A stretch of 64,000 nt of DNA from NCBI GenBank assembly GCA_963930775.1, contig OZ005696.1:6510001-6574000 (forward strand), in the 5' to 3' direction. A model generated the notes under the pieces. That model was given only the letters and a program-made list of their open reading frames with translations. It was not told where the DNA came from and ran no database searches. Below, one piece after another: positions 1 through 10,848 of the stretch (position 1 is the stretch's first letter; every line of letters begins with the position of its first letter). The DNA comes from Cliona cf. orientalis (Eukaryota > Porifera > Demospongiae > Clionaida > Clionaidae). Position numbers and translations under genes: made by a program.

Positions 1-429
1 AGCAAGCCATTTAAGATGGCATTAATAAATAATTATGCTAAGAGCAATAAAAAAGAACAGAAACAAGTATAAAAAACAATAAAATTGAAGGATGAAGTAG
101 GGATGGCAGGATCAAAAAGTACACAAACAAGATTTATAAGGCATAAGCATCTGCTATACATCCCTACGCTTGCTTTTTGAGTGGGTGCAAAAATTATGCA
201 ACAGAATCAAACTGACTATCCTGAACCACCGTGACAACCAGAGAACAACCTGAATGTCTCCCACATGCCACACTCATATCAACATTAATAGCTAGGTGCA
301 TAATAATCAAGAAAAGCAAGCGAAGGGATGTACTGCAGATGCTTATGCCTTATAAATCTTGTTTGTGTACTTTTTGATCTTGACATCCCTACTTCATCCT
401 TCAATTTTATACTTGTTATTATTATTATC
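1..429. repeat. Fold-back (MITE-like) element, copy 1
   Basis: Two arms of about 110 bp, at roughly 64-180 and 309-416, are inverted copies of each other. Each carries the core AGTAGGGATGGCAGGATCAA or its complement with small differences. The left end may lie outside the window. The family recurs at 433-925 and 4021-4545. There is no coding capacity, and open frames across it are arm translations. Confidence 0.8.
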
Positions 430-432
430 GGA

Positions 433-925
433 ACGCAAGTTAATGAGGGGCATGGCAAAGAATTTTGCGCCTTCCACTTAATCAGAAGTTGTGAGCAAAT
501 CACGTAAGATGGCATTGATAAATTACACTAAGTACAATAAAAAAAGAACAGAAACAAGTATAAAAACTATTGAATAAAATTGAAGAATGAAGTAGGGATG
601 GCAGGATCAAAAAGTACAAGGGATAATCGCATCTACTATACATCCCTATGCTTGCTTTTTGAGGGGTGCAAAAATAACCAGTAAATGAATCAAACCGATA
701 AACCCAAAACACCATGACAAATAGGGAACAACCTGCACGAATATCTCCCACATACCGTACTCAACAAACACGTCAACCACGATTAATAGGTGCACAATAG
801 TCGGGAAAAGCAAGCGTAGGGATGTATAGTAGATGCGATTATCCCTTGTTTGTGTACTTCTTGATCCTACCATTCCTACTTCATTCTTCAATTTTATTCA
901 ATTGTTTCTTTACTTGTTATTATTA
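433..925. repeat. Fold-back (MITE-like) element, copy 2
   Basis: Same family and orientation as the copy at 1-429. The arms lie near 554-660 and 807-917, and an asymmetric extra segment from 433 begins GCAAGTTAATGAGGGGC. That segment is also found, inverted, at the right end of the copy at 4021-4545, so it belongs to the element. Confidence 0.8.
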
Positions 926-1227
926 GTCATCGGCACTATGTTAGCAGTTACCATAGCAACATAATTTTCAACCCCAAATTGTTGGATAGCTAGAGGTAAT
1001 AGAGGGTCATTAGCAGGTTAGCTGATCAGTAGTGACTGCTACTAAAGATATTGGATTTTGCAATTCTACTCGCAGTGAAAATATGCACCTAACTATCATG
1101 ACACTGGTACTTGGATGTTTCATACACAATGTCAGAACTCCATCATGTGCATGGCAGGTCAGCAGTGATAACCATTACCAAATTTGAGGCTTCTTGGATC
1201 TAGATATTATGAAAGCATAAAGCATAC

Positions 1228-1500
1228 CTTGAATGTAGGTGTTCTCAACCACAGCAGACTGTTGGGGTAGTCTACACCTACTAAGAACTTGAGCAATCCC
1301 TGTCCAAGATGCTAGTGGATGGTTGTGGACATAGTAGTCCAAATAAGCCTCCTTCCTCTGGGCAGGGTCCTGGTAGTTCATCTGAAATTCCTCTTCTTTG
1401 GATGATGGAGTGTCAAGGTGGTAGCGACCCATAAGATCAACATCTCCATCATCCATTGATGCAAACAGCTCCACTAGACGCTCAGTGGTTAGTGTGAGGT
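1228..1500 (-). CDS. Death-like-domain gene 1, exon 6
   Basis: This 273 bp minus-strand exon sits between an acceptor (TTCCTCATACAG before position 1500) and a donor (AAG|GTATGC after 1228). It encodes about 91 residues with the spacing of a Death-like helical bundle: an N-terminal LTLTTERLVELF helix, and a late aspartate/proline-rich loop followed by ASWTGIAQVLSRC. That last piece matches the 'SW..l...Ly' core of the sister exons at 2947-3216, 6880-7155 and 7479-7754. Both splice sites are phase 1, so it reads in frame with the upstream exons. It is the last recognisable exon before the left edge; whether the gene ends here or continues outside is unknown. Death-like domains mediate homotypic protein contacts in the cytoplasm; the partner is unknown. 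Confidence 0.65.
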
Positions 1501-1782
1501 CTGTATGAGGAAGCATGAATAATACCATGAATAACAGTTGTTACATTGATTGATAAGCATAACACATCCTTTCAAGGGACCTGATTTTGGAAAATACACG
1601 TAATTATGTTTTGAGTATGTGCACCATCACTCTTAAAATCCACCTTATGCATGCATGGCTATGATATTGAACATTAGAGCGCTAATTAAAGTATAGCTTT
1701 TCCACCAAAAACTGAATTTATGAAACTTAGCTTACAAGGAGCCAAATCTCAAACTTAAAGTCAAATCCATGTTCTGGTAAAT

Positions 1783-2095
1783 TTAGAAGGGCCGAATTTT
1801 TAGAAGAAATACGGTAGGTGGTGAAATTGACAAAATTTTCTCCTGGCGAAAATTCCCTGCCATACGATTTAGTTTGCTGGTGTAGCTATAGCCAACCTGT
1901 ATACCAACTGCAAATTCTTTTTAATTTACCAGAACATGGATTTGACTTTAAGTTTGAGATTTGGCTCCTTATACAGGTTGGCTATATTATATCAGCAAAC
2001 TAAATCGTATGGCAGGGAATTTTCGCCAGGAGAAAATTTTGTCAATTTCACCATGCACCTACCGTATTTCTTCTAAAAATTCGGCCCTTCTAATT
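1783..2095. repeat. Nested fold-back element
   Basis: Arms at about 1783-1905 and 1972-2095 are near-perfect inverted copies, sharing GGGCCGAATTTTTAGAAGAA and the run through CCCTGCCATACGATTTAG. The loop (about 1920-1972) is itself the inverse of the flank at 1743-1788, giving an A-B-A'-B' structure. A piece of the arm recurs alone at 2243-2275. It lies in the intron between Death-like exons 5 and 6. Confidence 0.8.
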
Positions 2096-2946
2096 ATTCA
2101 GCACCCTTTACCGAATGATTGAAAATAGTCTCTAATTTTCGGCAAAGGTCGTCACACGCATATGTTGTAAGTGGGAATAGAATGTGCACGCACACAGAAT
2201 GTTGAATATTAACCTCTAAAAATTCAGCGAAGCTAATATTTTCATGCCGAATTTTTAGAAGAAATACGGTACTCTCCAAATTCACATCCATAAATTTTTA
2301 TCTAGTAGCTTAGAACATAATATTATGCTAAACTTTACTGCACTGGCAAAATATATACCATCGAACATTTCTGTAATACTAAGGTAGCTGGGCTCGGTGA
2401 AATTTTGTCCAGCGACAGTATTCATGTAAACTTCGAATCAGTATCATACTTGAGATCTGGAATCTCTACCAGGTTAAGTGTTTGAAAAAAATGGTTGTGA
2501 TTGTGGCTGATGACAGCTCATCTAATGTTATATTGCATGTCTGTTCTCAAAACAATGAATCCCATACCAATCCGCCAAATTTAAATCTGCTAATATTCTT
2601 GCACTAGTGATTTTGGGCTTATTAACTGCCGAATTTAATTCCCGCCAATATTTCCAGCTATACGGTAAACCATTTCTGGAAAGAAACTTGGACAAATAAC
2701 ATTAGTCTAAGGTAGAAGAATATTTTATGATGAAGATGTCAAAACAGTTGGCCACGTACGCTTCCATGTTTTGACCATGCCCCTCTATATACTCATTACT
2801 CATACATGTATCTACTATAGACACTAATTTTTGTTGGTGGAAATTTTCGTTATTGCCAAGTCAACCACAAAAATAATGAAAATTAGCACCCCACAAAAAT
2901 TACTAGCCATACAGTATCACAAACCACACCCACTGAGGGAACCTAC

Positions 2947-3216
2947 CTCTAGGATTGAGATAGGATCGTACTTCCTCCACTGCAGCTGTCTCCCCCACAC
3001 GGTACAGTCGACTGGCAACCTCTTCCCAGCTGGAGTTAGGGTTACAGTTAACATAGATGTCTACATATGCATTGACCAGCTCTCTCTCTGTGGAGCACTT
3101 GCTACTGACATCCTTCAACATAATGTAGTCGATCAGCCACCACCAAACCTCCTCAGCCCTACCATCAGTCACCTTCTCCATCACTCCAAATAAATTCTTA
3201 ATTGTCATAGTGGGTT
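2947..3216 (-). CDS. Death-like-domain gene 1, exon 5
   Basis: A 270 bp minus-strand exon, with acceptor CCCCTCCAG above 3216 and donor AGAG|GTAGGT below 2947, both phase 1. It encodes the same module as exons 3 and 4 but is more diverged. The entry motif is PTMTIKNLFGVMEKV, then STERELVNAYVDIYVN, then PNSSWEEVASRLYRVGETAA. The conserved tryptophan after SS and the 'LYR..E..AA' helix are kept. The domain is about 90 residues, the normal size for a Death-fold bundle. It lies 3.7 kb downstream of exon 4, the distance being filled by fold-back repeats. Confidence 0.7.
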
Positions 3217-3414
3217 CTGGAGGGGAATAATTACATACACAGACGTAACAAAATTTATCTTATGCATAACGTTTCAGTGAAGCCTTCACAAAGCTTTGGC
3301 CCTGCCCCCTTCCCACATCAAAGAAAAAAACAGTACCAAAGGCATATACGACTATCCTTTAAGTGTACCGGAGTAAATACAGCATATAAGCAACAATAAA
3401 TTATTATGATATGA

Positions 3415-3995
3415 ACCCTTGACCATCTCCTCAGTAGCTGCATAGTGTAATGGTGCATGTGGTAAAAGGTCGTCAATAGAATGCGTACACATCGATCGAT
3501 GCTGGCCCCAGAAATCATGGAGATGGCGTCTAAGATCGACTCTCAACCTTGATAGCGACAAGTTTCGATGCTTCAATCACAGAGACGAACTCGACAGCAC
3601 CGTATTCCTTCCGAATTTCAGGTTGGTCACGCTGCTGCAGTCTTGCGCGGGCCAGCCCCTTGTGACAGTCGACAATGATGCGTGCTATATATAGCGCAAG
3701 GCTAGCTTTATTTATCCACGGCATTTAACGTAAGCCAAGAAAACGCGTGAAGTTCAACCAACAGTACTTCTCAGAGAAAGTAGCGCTCAGCTTGTAATGT
3801 ATTCACTGGATACACGCATAAGATACTCTACATATTTACTGATTTTCAAGTCCCAGAAAGGCTCCAGCGAGGCCCTGGATTTTCTTATAGTTACCTCATA
3901 GGTTGCATCATAATTTCATCATAATTTCGTCATAATTTCATCAAAGGTTACACCACAATTACCTCGTAACCACAGAAAAGTAAATTGCTACTGGG
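3415..3995. repeat. Interspersed repeat, long copy
   Basis: The block is an inverted, longer copy of the element at 43454-43804. Shared landmarks are the end containing CTCAGTAGCTGCATAGT, the GGTAAAAGGTCGTCAA segment, the TATTCACTGGATACACGC segment and the other end GTAAATTGCTACTGGGG. Short internal repeats of ATAATTTCATC lie near 3910-3945. Open frames inside are not credible genes. Confidence 0.65.
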
Positions 3996-4020
3996 GAGAT
4001 AATATACCCTATACCAAATT

Positions 4021-4545
4021 ATACAAGTATAAAAACAATTGAATAAAATTGAAGAATAAAGTAGGGATGGCAGGATCAAAAAGTACACAAACAAGAGATA
4101 ATCACATCTACTATACATCCCTACGCTTGCTTTTCTCGACTATTGTGCACCTATTAATCATGGTTGACGTGTTTGTCGAGTGTGGTATGTGGGAGACATT
4201 CATGCAGGCAGGTTGTTCCCTAGTTGTCACGATGGTTCAGTTTATCAGTTTTGATTCAATCGCTTCATAGTTATTACTGGCTATTTTTGCACCCCTCAAA
4301 AAGCAAGCGTAGGGATGTATAGTAGATGTGATTATCTCTTGTTTGTGTACTTTTTGATCCTGCCATCCCTACTTCATTCTTCAATTTTATTCAATTGTTT
4401 TTATACTTGTTTCTGTTCTTTTTTATTGCACTTAGTGTAATTTATCAATGCCATCTTACATGGTTTGCTCACAACTTCTGATCAAGTGGAAGATGGGAGG
4501 TGGATAAAATTCTTTGCTACGCCCCTCATTAACTTGCGTTAATAT
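4021..4545. repeat. Fold-back (MITE-like) element, copy 3
   Basis: The best-preserved copy of the family at 1-925, in the opposite orientation. The arms at 4021-4135 and 4296-4411 are near-identical inverted repeats with a 160 bp loop. The extra tail extends to about 4545 and ends with the complement of GCAAGTTAATGAGGGGC. Confidence 0.85.
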
Positions 4546-4649
4546 TCATATAATTATCTAATAGCGGCCCAAGTAGTGATGAGACTTTTCCGCTTAGGGA
4601 GAAAACCAAGTTCTATATTATTTTACTGTTGGCAGCAGCTAGCTATCCG

Positions 4650-6062
4650 GCATAATAATTAGGCCGTGGCTATTGACACCGACAAAACGGTGGCAATAAC
4701 AGCCACAAAGTGACTATTACCACTGGTCGGTGGTACGAAGAGCCACAAATTGACTAATGACACCGACAGTGGGCGGGGACGTAGGCGCGGCGCGGCGGCA
4801 TACGCGAGGTCGAGGTCCAAGAAGTGACAAGGACGTTGTTGAAGTGGCCAGTTCAGCTCCATGGTGAGCCTACGACCGATGATAGGACTCTGACGTAGGG
4901 AAAATTACTTGACGAGTGTCCTGCCATGCCTGCTCTAGAAGCTATCATGGGTACAGATCTATATGATCCTGATCACACTCTAGGCTCAGCATACCTGTGG
5001 AGAACCACAGTTATCACCCTGTGATACAGCTCATTGTAGGACAACATGTATACATGTGCAGTGTACATGCATACATGCTTTAGTAAGTTATTTTATGGTT
5101 AAACCAACTAATTTGTGAATGCCCCTTACGCATATATGGTTCTCAAAGAGTGCTCACGGGTTAATCTCTATTGGCAGGGGCAAATATAAACTCTCTGGCC
5201 CTCAAAGAAAGGAAGAAACAACCTCATGGAAGACAAGAACATGCACCACTGCAGAGGCTGTCTAACCTTTACCACTTTGTAGTCAAGGAACTCCAGTATG
5301 TGTGCACCATACCATGGGCACTGATCGAGAGAGTGAAAGAGGTAACCAGTAGTAGAACACAAAACACTAAACTGGTGATTATTACTAACGACACAAATTA
5401 TGCCCAAGAGTGACAAAGTTGTACGTGTTTCAGGTGTTGGATATTGAACAGTATAATAATATGTGTTCCAACTGACCAGTACACTACTGTGAGTTAGGTG
5501 CTGATAAAGGAAATGTACCATTCACTCCAGGACACTTGCATTTCAGCCTGAAGTGTTAAAGTTCTAAACTGTAGTGTTAGTCCTGGTGTGTGCTACTAAC
5601 ATTGACTGTTACAGTAAAGTCAAGATATGAGAACTGGTGACGTAACTGTTCTTTCTCTCTCTTTAATAGTGCCGTCTCAGGCTTTCGGCCTCACTCTCCC
5701 CGTGATTGTGTACATGTATTGTTGTGTATCGATGTATATGTTCATGCAGTCACACATTCTGTACAGTATATATGTATGTTAGTACATTTGATGAGCGCTC
5801 AAGCACCGTCAAGAGTTAATTAATGATGGGCGGAGCTGCACCGGCGTCCAACTCACTGCATGATATCAATTGAATGCTGGAGGACGAGGCTAACTGTAAG
5901 TCAGAGTACTACAATTAAGTTGATGATTGAACGCTGACCCGTGTCGGTAGCCAGTAAGTGGTTGTACATGCGTCACCGATTTGTCGGTGTCAATAGACGC
6001 TTCGTGGCTGTTATTGCCACCGGTTTGTCGGTGTCAATAGCCACTCCGTAATAATCATTATT
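4650..6062. repeat. 1.4 kb fold-back element with internal cargo
   Basis: The left end (4655 onward, GGCTATTGACACCGACAAAA) is the inverse of the right end (about 5940-6055, with TTTGTCGGTGTCAATAGCC). Each end repeats the CACCGACA/TGTCGGTG motif twice. The interior includes a possible plus-strand exon at 5178-5340. Such a long loop suggests a non-autonomous DNA transposon; no transposase was recognised. Confidence 0.65.
5178..5340 (+). other. Possible exon inside fold-back element
   Basis: An open plus-strand stretch lies between an acceptor-like CTATTGGCAG and a donor-like AAAGAG|GTAACC. It can encode a basic peptide ending LYHFVVKELQYVCTIPWAL. I do not recognise it. It lies in the interior of the fold-back at 4650-6062, so it may be captured host sequence or chance. 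Confidence 0.2.
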
Positions 6063-6087
6063 TTTATGATTTGAGTACGTTTTAATA

Positions 6088-6228
6088 CCGCTGCTCGAGC
6101 CTTGTTCCTTCATATCTATGACCGATCCAGCGTAGCACTAGTGCTGCAAGCGCTAGCGAGTAGCTCGCCTATACCTAGGCTTACCGCTCCTCGAGCCTTG
6201 AACCTTCATATCCATGATCGGCCCAGCG
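6088..6228. repeat. Direct repeat, about 96 bp period
   Basis: The block starting CGAGCCTTGTTCCTTCATAT near 6098 is repeated near 6194 with a few changes. Both copies continue into GATCGGCCCAGCG-like sequence followed by CGCTAGCG motifs. Confidence 0.55.
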
Positions 6229-6879
6229 CGCCGTTGCACGCGCTAGCGATGTACGAGCTAGTAATAGCTAGCTCACCTAGCGCCTACGTCCAGGCGCTGT
6301 CACATGACTTCACCATGGCAACATATTCCGAGCATGCGCATTATATCATAAAATGGCGTATTAGACACACCCATTCGATAATGCGCCGTACACACCCACT
6401 ATTACGTAACTGTCGAGATAATGCCAAACTAGCGTGCCACTGCACTGCGCGCTACAAAATAGAGTGGATTTATACTCAAAGTAAGATGAGCGGTGGAGGC
6501 AGTCTTGAGTTAGCCCTGATAATGAAAAAGAAAGAAAGAAAGAAGAAAGATTGACAAATGGCCTATTTTTTGAACGTCTGGTTCTGACGTGTACAATTGT
6601 TTTGATGAATGATCTTGGTCTTGTTAGATGCACAATCTGCTGGAGATTCTGATTTTCACACTTAGAAATTTCACAAAATTACCAATTTTGAGATATTTGG
6701 GTATTTGTAATGTATTACATATATGGCATATCCGGGCCATCCCTACTTATAGAGTCTACCGACTCTATGATTATGTTTAGTGTGAGATCACTCATTAGCC
6801 CATACAAAATTACATGATTGATTTACAGTAATGGCATCAGTCCTCAGAACAAGCCATTTACTGACTCTATACCACTCAC

Positions 6880-7155
6880 CAGTTTGTGGTATGAAAGTCT
6901 TTGCTTTCCTCGCTGCAGTCATCTCATTCCACTTATACAGTACCCGGCAAAGACGTGTCCATGAAGAGTCAGGGCGGCAGTTGACATAGAAGTCTGCACA
7001 TGCATGTATCCTCTGCTCCTCAGTAGAATACTTCTGATAAATCTCCTCTAGCTTTGGGTATGGAATAATATCCCCATCAGACCACACCTCCTTCCTTCTC
7101 TCCACTGCCACCTTCTCCATCACTCCAACTACATTCTCCACAGTCAGAGTGGGCT
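6880..7155 (-). CDS. Death-like-domain gene 1, exon 4
   Basis: A 276 bp minus-strand exon, with acceptor TTTCATCCAG above 7155 and donor CTG|GTGAGT below 6880, both phase 1. It encodes about 92 residues: PTLTVENVVGVMEKVAVERR, then YSTEEQRIHACADFYVN, then DSSWTRLCRVLYKWNEMTAA. It is a close duplicate of exon 3 at 7479-7754, with the same length and splice sites and mostly point differences, so it arose by recent tandem exon duplication. The function is inferred only from the Death-fold-like pattern (charged amphipathic helices, conserved SSW and LY). Confidence 0.75.
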
Positions 7156-7478
7156 CTGGATGAAATGGAACAGACAGAGTTAATGATGTGGTTACAGTAT
7201 GGTTTCAGACACCATTCCAGCAGGATTTCATACAGACGGTGAAATTTCTCCGCCTCCAGCCCACGTTTCCCCCACCAGAGTCATAGATTATCAAATGGTA
7301 ACAGTGTATACTTTGTATTAGTTGTATTAGTTCTCCCTCCGAAGAAGTTTGGGTTCCCATGCTTGAAACCCCCTCAAATTAGGTTCTGTATGACATACTG
7401 TCTGGTATTAGCTACTAGTTATATATATTATAAATGTCATGTATGTGAGGGTGCTAGCATTGTATCAAGTTCGCTCAC

Positions 7479-7754
7479 CAGTTTGTGGTATGAAAGTCTT
7501 TGTTTTCTTCGCTGCAGTCATCTCATTCTCCCTATACAGTCCCCAGCAAAGAAGTGTCCATGAAGAGTCAGGGCGGCAGTTGACATAGATGTCTGCACAT
7601 GCATGTATCCTCTGCTCCTCAGTAGAATACTTCTGATAAATTTCCTTTAGCTGTGGGTATGGAACAATATCCCATCTAGACCACACCTCCTTCCTTCTCT
7701 CCACTGCCACCTTCTCCATCACTCCAACTACGTTCTCCACAGTCAGAGTGGGCT
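7479..7754 (-). CDS. Death-like-domain gene 1, exon 3
   Basis: A 276 bp minus-strand exon, with acceptor ATGTTTTAG above 7754 and donor CTG|GTGAGC below 7479, both phase 1. It encodes the module PTLTVENVVGVMEKVAVERR ... DSSWTLLCWGLYRENEMTAA ... FIPQTG. Its closest relatives are exon 4 of the same gene and the exon at 16993-17280 of the neighbouring paralogue. Introns on both sides interrupt a codon after its first base, so the exon can be duplicated, lost or moved without breaking the frame. Confidence 0.75.
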
Positions 7755-7786
7755 CTAAAACATCAAAATATTATAATATTATTATG

Positions 7787-8243
7787 TACCGTATAGCACA
7801 AAATTTTTGCTGGATAAAAATTTCGCTCAATGCTCATGCTTTGTATTGGCATAAAAATTTCGCCGAATTTAATTTCGCCCACAGCGCGAGTTGCTTACCA
7901 GGAAGTAGTGGGTGGAGCTCTCGAATGAACACGCCACGCCCGAATATCTGTTCGCATGCGCGCGATCCTTAGCACGATCGATCTCTGAAGGTGTAGAAAC
8001 GCAATCTTATGGAGACACAAGAAATCGAGTGTTGCATTCGTGGCTACCATATTTACCAAGATATTTGTGAGGCTGCTGTTGATGAAGAGCTAGTAAAAAC
8101 CTGTGCGTGTACGTAAAAATTTCAGCCTGCCAAAAATTAATTTTCATTGGGTAAAATAATTCGCCGAAAAAATTTTCGCCCACGATGCGCCTGGGCGAAA
8201 AAGGCGAAAATTTCTCTAGGCGAAAATTTCCGGCTATACGGTA
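7787..8243. repeat. Fold-back repeat with TACCGTATAGC ends
   Basis: The block begins TACCGTATAGC and ends with the complement GCTATACGGTA. Next to both ends are AT-rich AAAATTTTCGCC-type segments, also inverted. Related single ends occur near 2667 and 36190-36280, so this is a dispersed MITE family. Confidence 0.65.
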
Positions 8244-8631
8244 TACTGTAAATTCAGCATACATATAATAATAATATTATTAGGCCACTCCAATATGATT
8301 CACTGTTTCCACTTTCATCAGAAAGCCTGGGGCATGCGGGCGGGCGGTTCATTATTCATTATTCATTATAACTATAATAATTATGTATTAGAGCGCCAGC
8401 AACATTGACGACCTATGCCAAAGCTACTGTTAGACAACGAGATAAGAGCGGGTATACTAATACACTATAATGAATAAAATCTGGAAATAGTGGAAAGGAT
8501 GCGGGCGGGAAATGGGAAACAACTAATCATATTCGAGTGGCCTTATTGTATAGCACATCTGATGTGTTATACAATAATACATGACATTATATGATCATCA
8601 CTGTCATGCATACATAGCTTCCAACATCTAC

Positions 8632-8916
8632 CTTGCACTGGTTCAGCAAAGCTTCTGACATTATCTGCCAACTGGATCTCATTTGCTCTGTACAGAGACC
8701 AGATTAGTGCTCTCCACGATGGCTGCTTGTAGTGACCTTTGCCACTGAGAAAGTGTTCAATCACAGCTTTAAGGCAAGCCTCATCAGAGACATACCATAG
8801 CAGTAGAGCATCCAGTTCATATACAGAGTGAAAGGAATATATATGTTCACCCAGTGTATGCCAGCTCCGTACACTCTTCACAATATCCAACACGTTAGCT
8901 AGCGTGAGAGGTGGAA
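8632..8916 (-). CDS. Death-domain exon 2 of gene 1
   Basis: A 285 bp minus-strand exon, with acceptor TTTCCTCTCCAG above 8916 and donor CAAG|GTAGATG below 8632, both phase 1. It encodes about 95 residues with the clearest Death-domain features of the array. RSWHTLGEHIY is the W-x-x-LG helix-1/2 motif. SDEACLKAVIEHFLS is a central helix. PSWRALIWSLYRANEIQLA is the P-x-W..L...L....lA end typical of Death domains. The paralogue is at 17414-17699. Expected role: homotypic Death-domain interaction in cytoplasmic signalling; the partner is not determinable. Confidence 0.75.
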
Positions 8917-9086
8917 CTGGAGAGGAAAGACAGAGAATCTCATCATTGTTAACCGACTAGTTAGCGCAGGAAGGTCATGCATGATCGCGATGATCAAAAC
9001 AAATCATAGTAAACCGCGTACTGATACTAGAAAATTTACTCTGTATTCAGTGACCGTCACCGCATGAGAAATAGAATTTGAAATAC

Positions 9087-9120
9087 CTTGAAATTGTCTG
9101 TCCGCTGCCCGTGCCTCCAT
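9087..9120 (-). CDS. Death-like-domain gene 1, exon 1 (start)
   Basis: A 34 bp first coding exon: ATG at 9120, peptide MEARAADRQFQ, donor CAAG|GTATTT below 9087, ending in phase 1 and so joining exon 2 in frame. The start is supported by a near-identical exon in the paralogue (17863-17896, MEAQAADRQFE) with the same donor. An alternative in-frame ATG lies two codons upstream. The flank above it is also duplicated between the two genes (9660-9760 and 18030-18125). Confidence 0.65.
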
Positions 9121-9271
9121 TTTCATAATCGTACCACGCCCACAAATATAATCTACTAAGGTCAGCGACGAGCACATTAATGAGACTACAGTACATGAAT
9201 AACTGTACAAATTGATTATTATGTATGTATATCATGTCGCCTCGTATCATGTTCTGTTGCGCGTAGTGACC

Positions 9272-9635
9272 CATAGGCGGCGGAAGGAAGCTTTGACTGG
9301 GGGGGGGCAAACAGTAACAATTGCGCGCAAAGCGCGCGCGAAATTTTTGGGGACACACCCCCTTAATTGAAGTTCAAAGGTCACTCGTGTCGATCGGTGG
9401 TGCTGCTACTGCCAGAAACAAAGAAATGGTGGAAATTGTGCACCGTGATCGATTCTTGAAGCTATTTTAGGCAGCTTTTGTAGGTATTTTGGTATATTTG
9501 TTGTGAAAAGTAGCTACTTTATGATATCTCTGGCTTGGATTTTGGGGGGGCAATGCCCCCCATCTCTGAAAGTGGGGGGGGGGGGGGGGGGGGGGGGGGA
9601 GTGCCCCCCCTGCCCCCCCTGTTCCGCCGCCTATG
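9272..9635. repeat. Fold-back repeat with long G tract
   Basis: The ends CATAGGCGGCGGA and TCCGCCGCCTATG are inverted copies, followed inward by G-rich and C-rich blocks. A run of about 23 G lies near 9577-9599. It interrupts the flank shared by the two Death-domain genes, so it inserted after their duplication. A similar G/C-rich fold-back is at 61039-61438. Confidence 0.75.
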
Positions 9636-9783
9636 AGTGTAGTATTATAATATTATATACAAATAGCTAGTGTATTGTCTTGTGTGAGTGCAGGTATGAG
9701 TGTAGCTAGCCAAGCGTACAAATCAAATCGGCTGTGGAGAACAAGTGTGTGTGTATGTATTAATTGTGCAGCAATCCTATTCT

Positions 9784-10400
9784 TTACTGATATTCATGAA
9801 GGATGCAGCTATGTAGTTGCCTCTTTGGCTTCTTGGAGGGAGAATGAAAAATTAAAGGTGATGATGCTTCAACTGCCTCTACAGCAGCTGCCTTACTCCC
9901 CTCACCACTCTGCTGCTCTCCATCACCCCCTTCTTTTGAGCCCTGGACCTCCACTGCACTGTCTCGTTGAGAAGGCTTGGCAGCTGCGGGCATATCACCA
10001 ACTCTTTCATCGCCCGATTCGCGAGTAGTTTGTCCAATCAGATCATCAGATTCACTACACTCTAGCTTGGGGTCTACTGCTGTACGTAGCTTCACTAGCT
10101 GCTGGGTGCATGTCTTCCTCTGGGATTGACTTTGAAGGGACAATTTGAGCTCCTCCCACTATCTCTCCGACAATGACAATGCTATTTGGGTCAGTTTCCA
10201 ACACTTGCAGCTACTGGTCCATGATCTCACCAGCTTCCTCCTGCTGAGAAACCTGGCAGAGGTAGTATCGATAGTTGTCGTTCTTTCCTTTATACTAGTC
10301 AGAAGGGCTGCCTGTGTGATGGGGTCTATGTCTCCAGTCATCGCTGAAGTACCACTCCTGCTCCCCCCAGTCACACCAATATCATCAACAGCATACTTGA
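9784..10400 (-). other. Undeciphered coding-like region
   Basis: Minus-strand frames here have coding-like composition but no single intact frame. One frame gives a Ser/Glu/Gly-rich acidic stretch (QRKTCTQQLVKL ... SGEGSKAAAVEAVEAS). Another frame over 10090-10300 gives NDNYRYYLCQVSQQEEAGEI, then one in-frame TAG, then VLETDPNSIVIVGEIVGGAQ. I do not recognise either. It may be a pseudogene, or exons whose splice sites I cannot place. Confidence 0.3.
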
Positions 10401-10832
10401 CATTGTATACTCACTTTTAATAGATGCATGCATACATGCACACACACGTACATAAACATAATATGCATACACACATACTCAATTTAAGTGTGATAGCTCT
10501 TACCTGGAGAGGCACAAACTGAGGACTGGTAAATCTGACGAGTAGGGCGAACTGGAGGGGAAGGCCTGGTACCAGGGGGCCCTGGAAAGTGAGTGGGTCA
10601 GAATAGCTGAGTGTGTCAAAGGAGCACATCAGTTTTGATTACGTGAACGTGGCTAAACTAGAGGAATTTGTGGGAATGTTTGGAAATGTTCCTAACAGCC
10701 TCAAAAGGCGTGAAGATGGAAGGAAAAACAGACCCGTAGCCTAGTGATTAATATTAATTTTGTAGAAGATGAGGAATTAATGAAAGGGAGTCTGAGACGG
10801 AAAGAGCTAGAGAGAAGAAAGAGAGAGAGGTT

Positions 10833-10848
10833 GGGGGGGGGGGGGGGA
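10833..10848. repeat. Poly-G tract
   Basis: An uninterrupted run of about 16 G follows an AGAGAGAGAGG purine stretch. No gene was assigned to 10400-11600. That interval holds (CA)n-like sequence near 10435-10480 and otherwise nothing I recognise. Confidence 0.8.

Noticed and set aside
285-891. Three open frames on the minus strand, and another at 4049-4270
   Set aside because: They translate the arms and loop of the fold-back family and have no independent coding signal.
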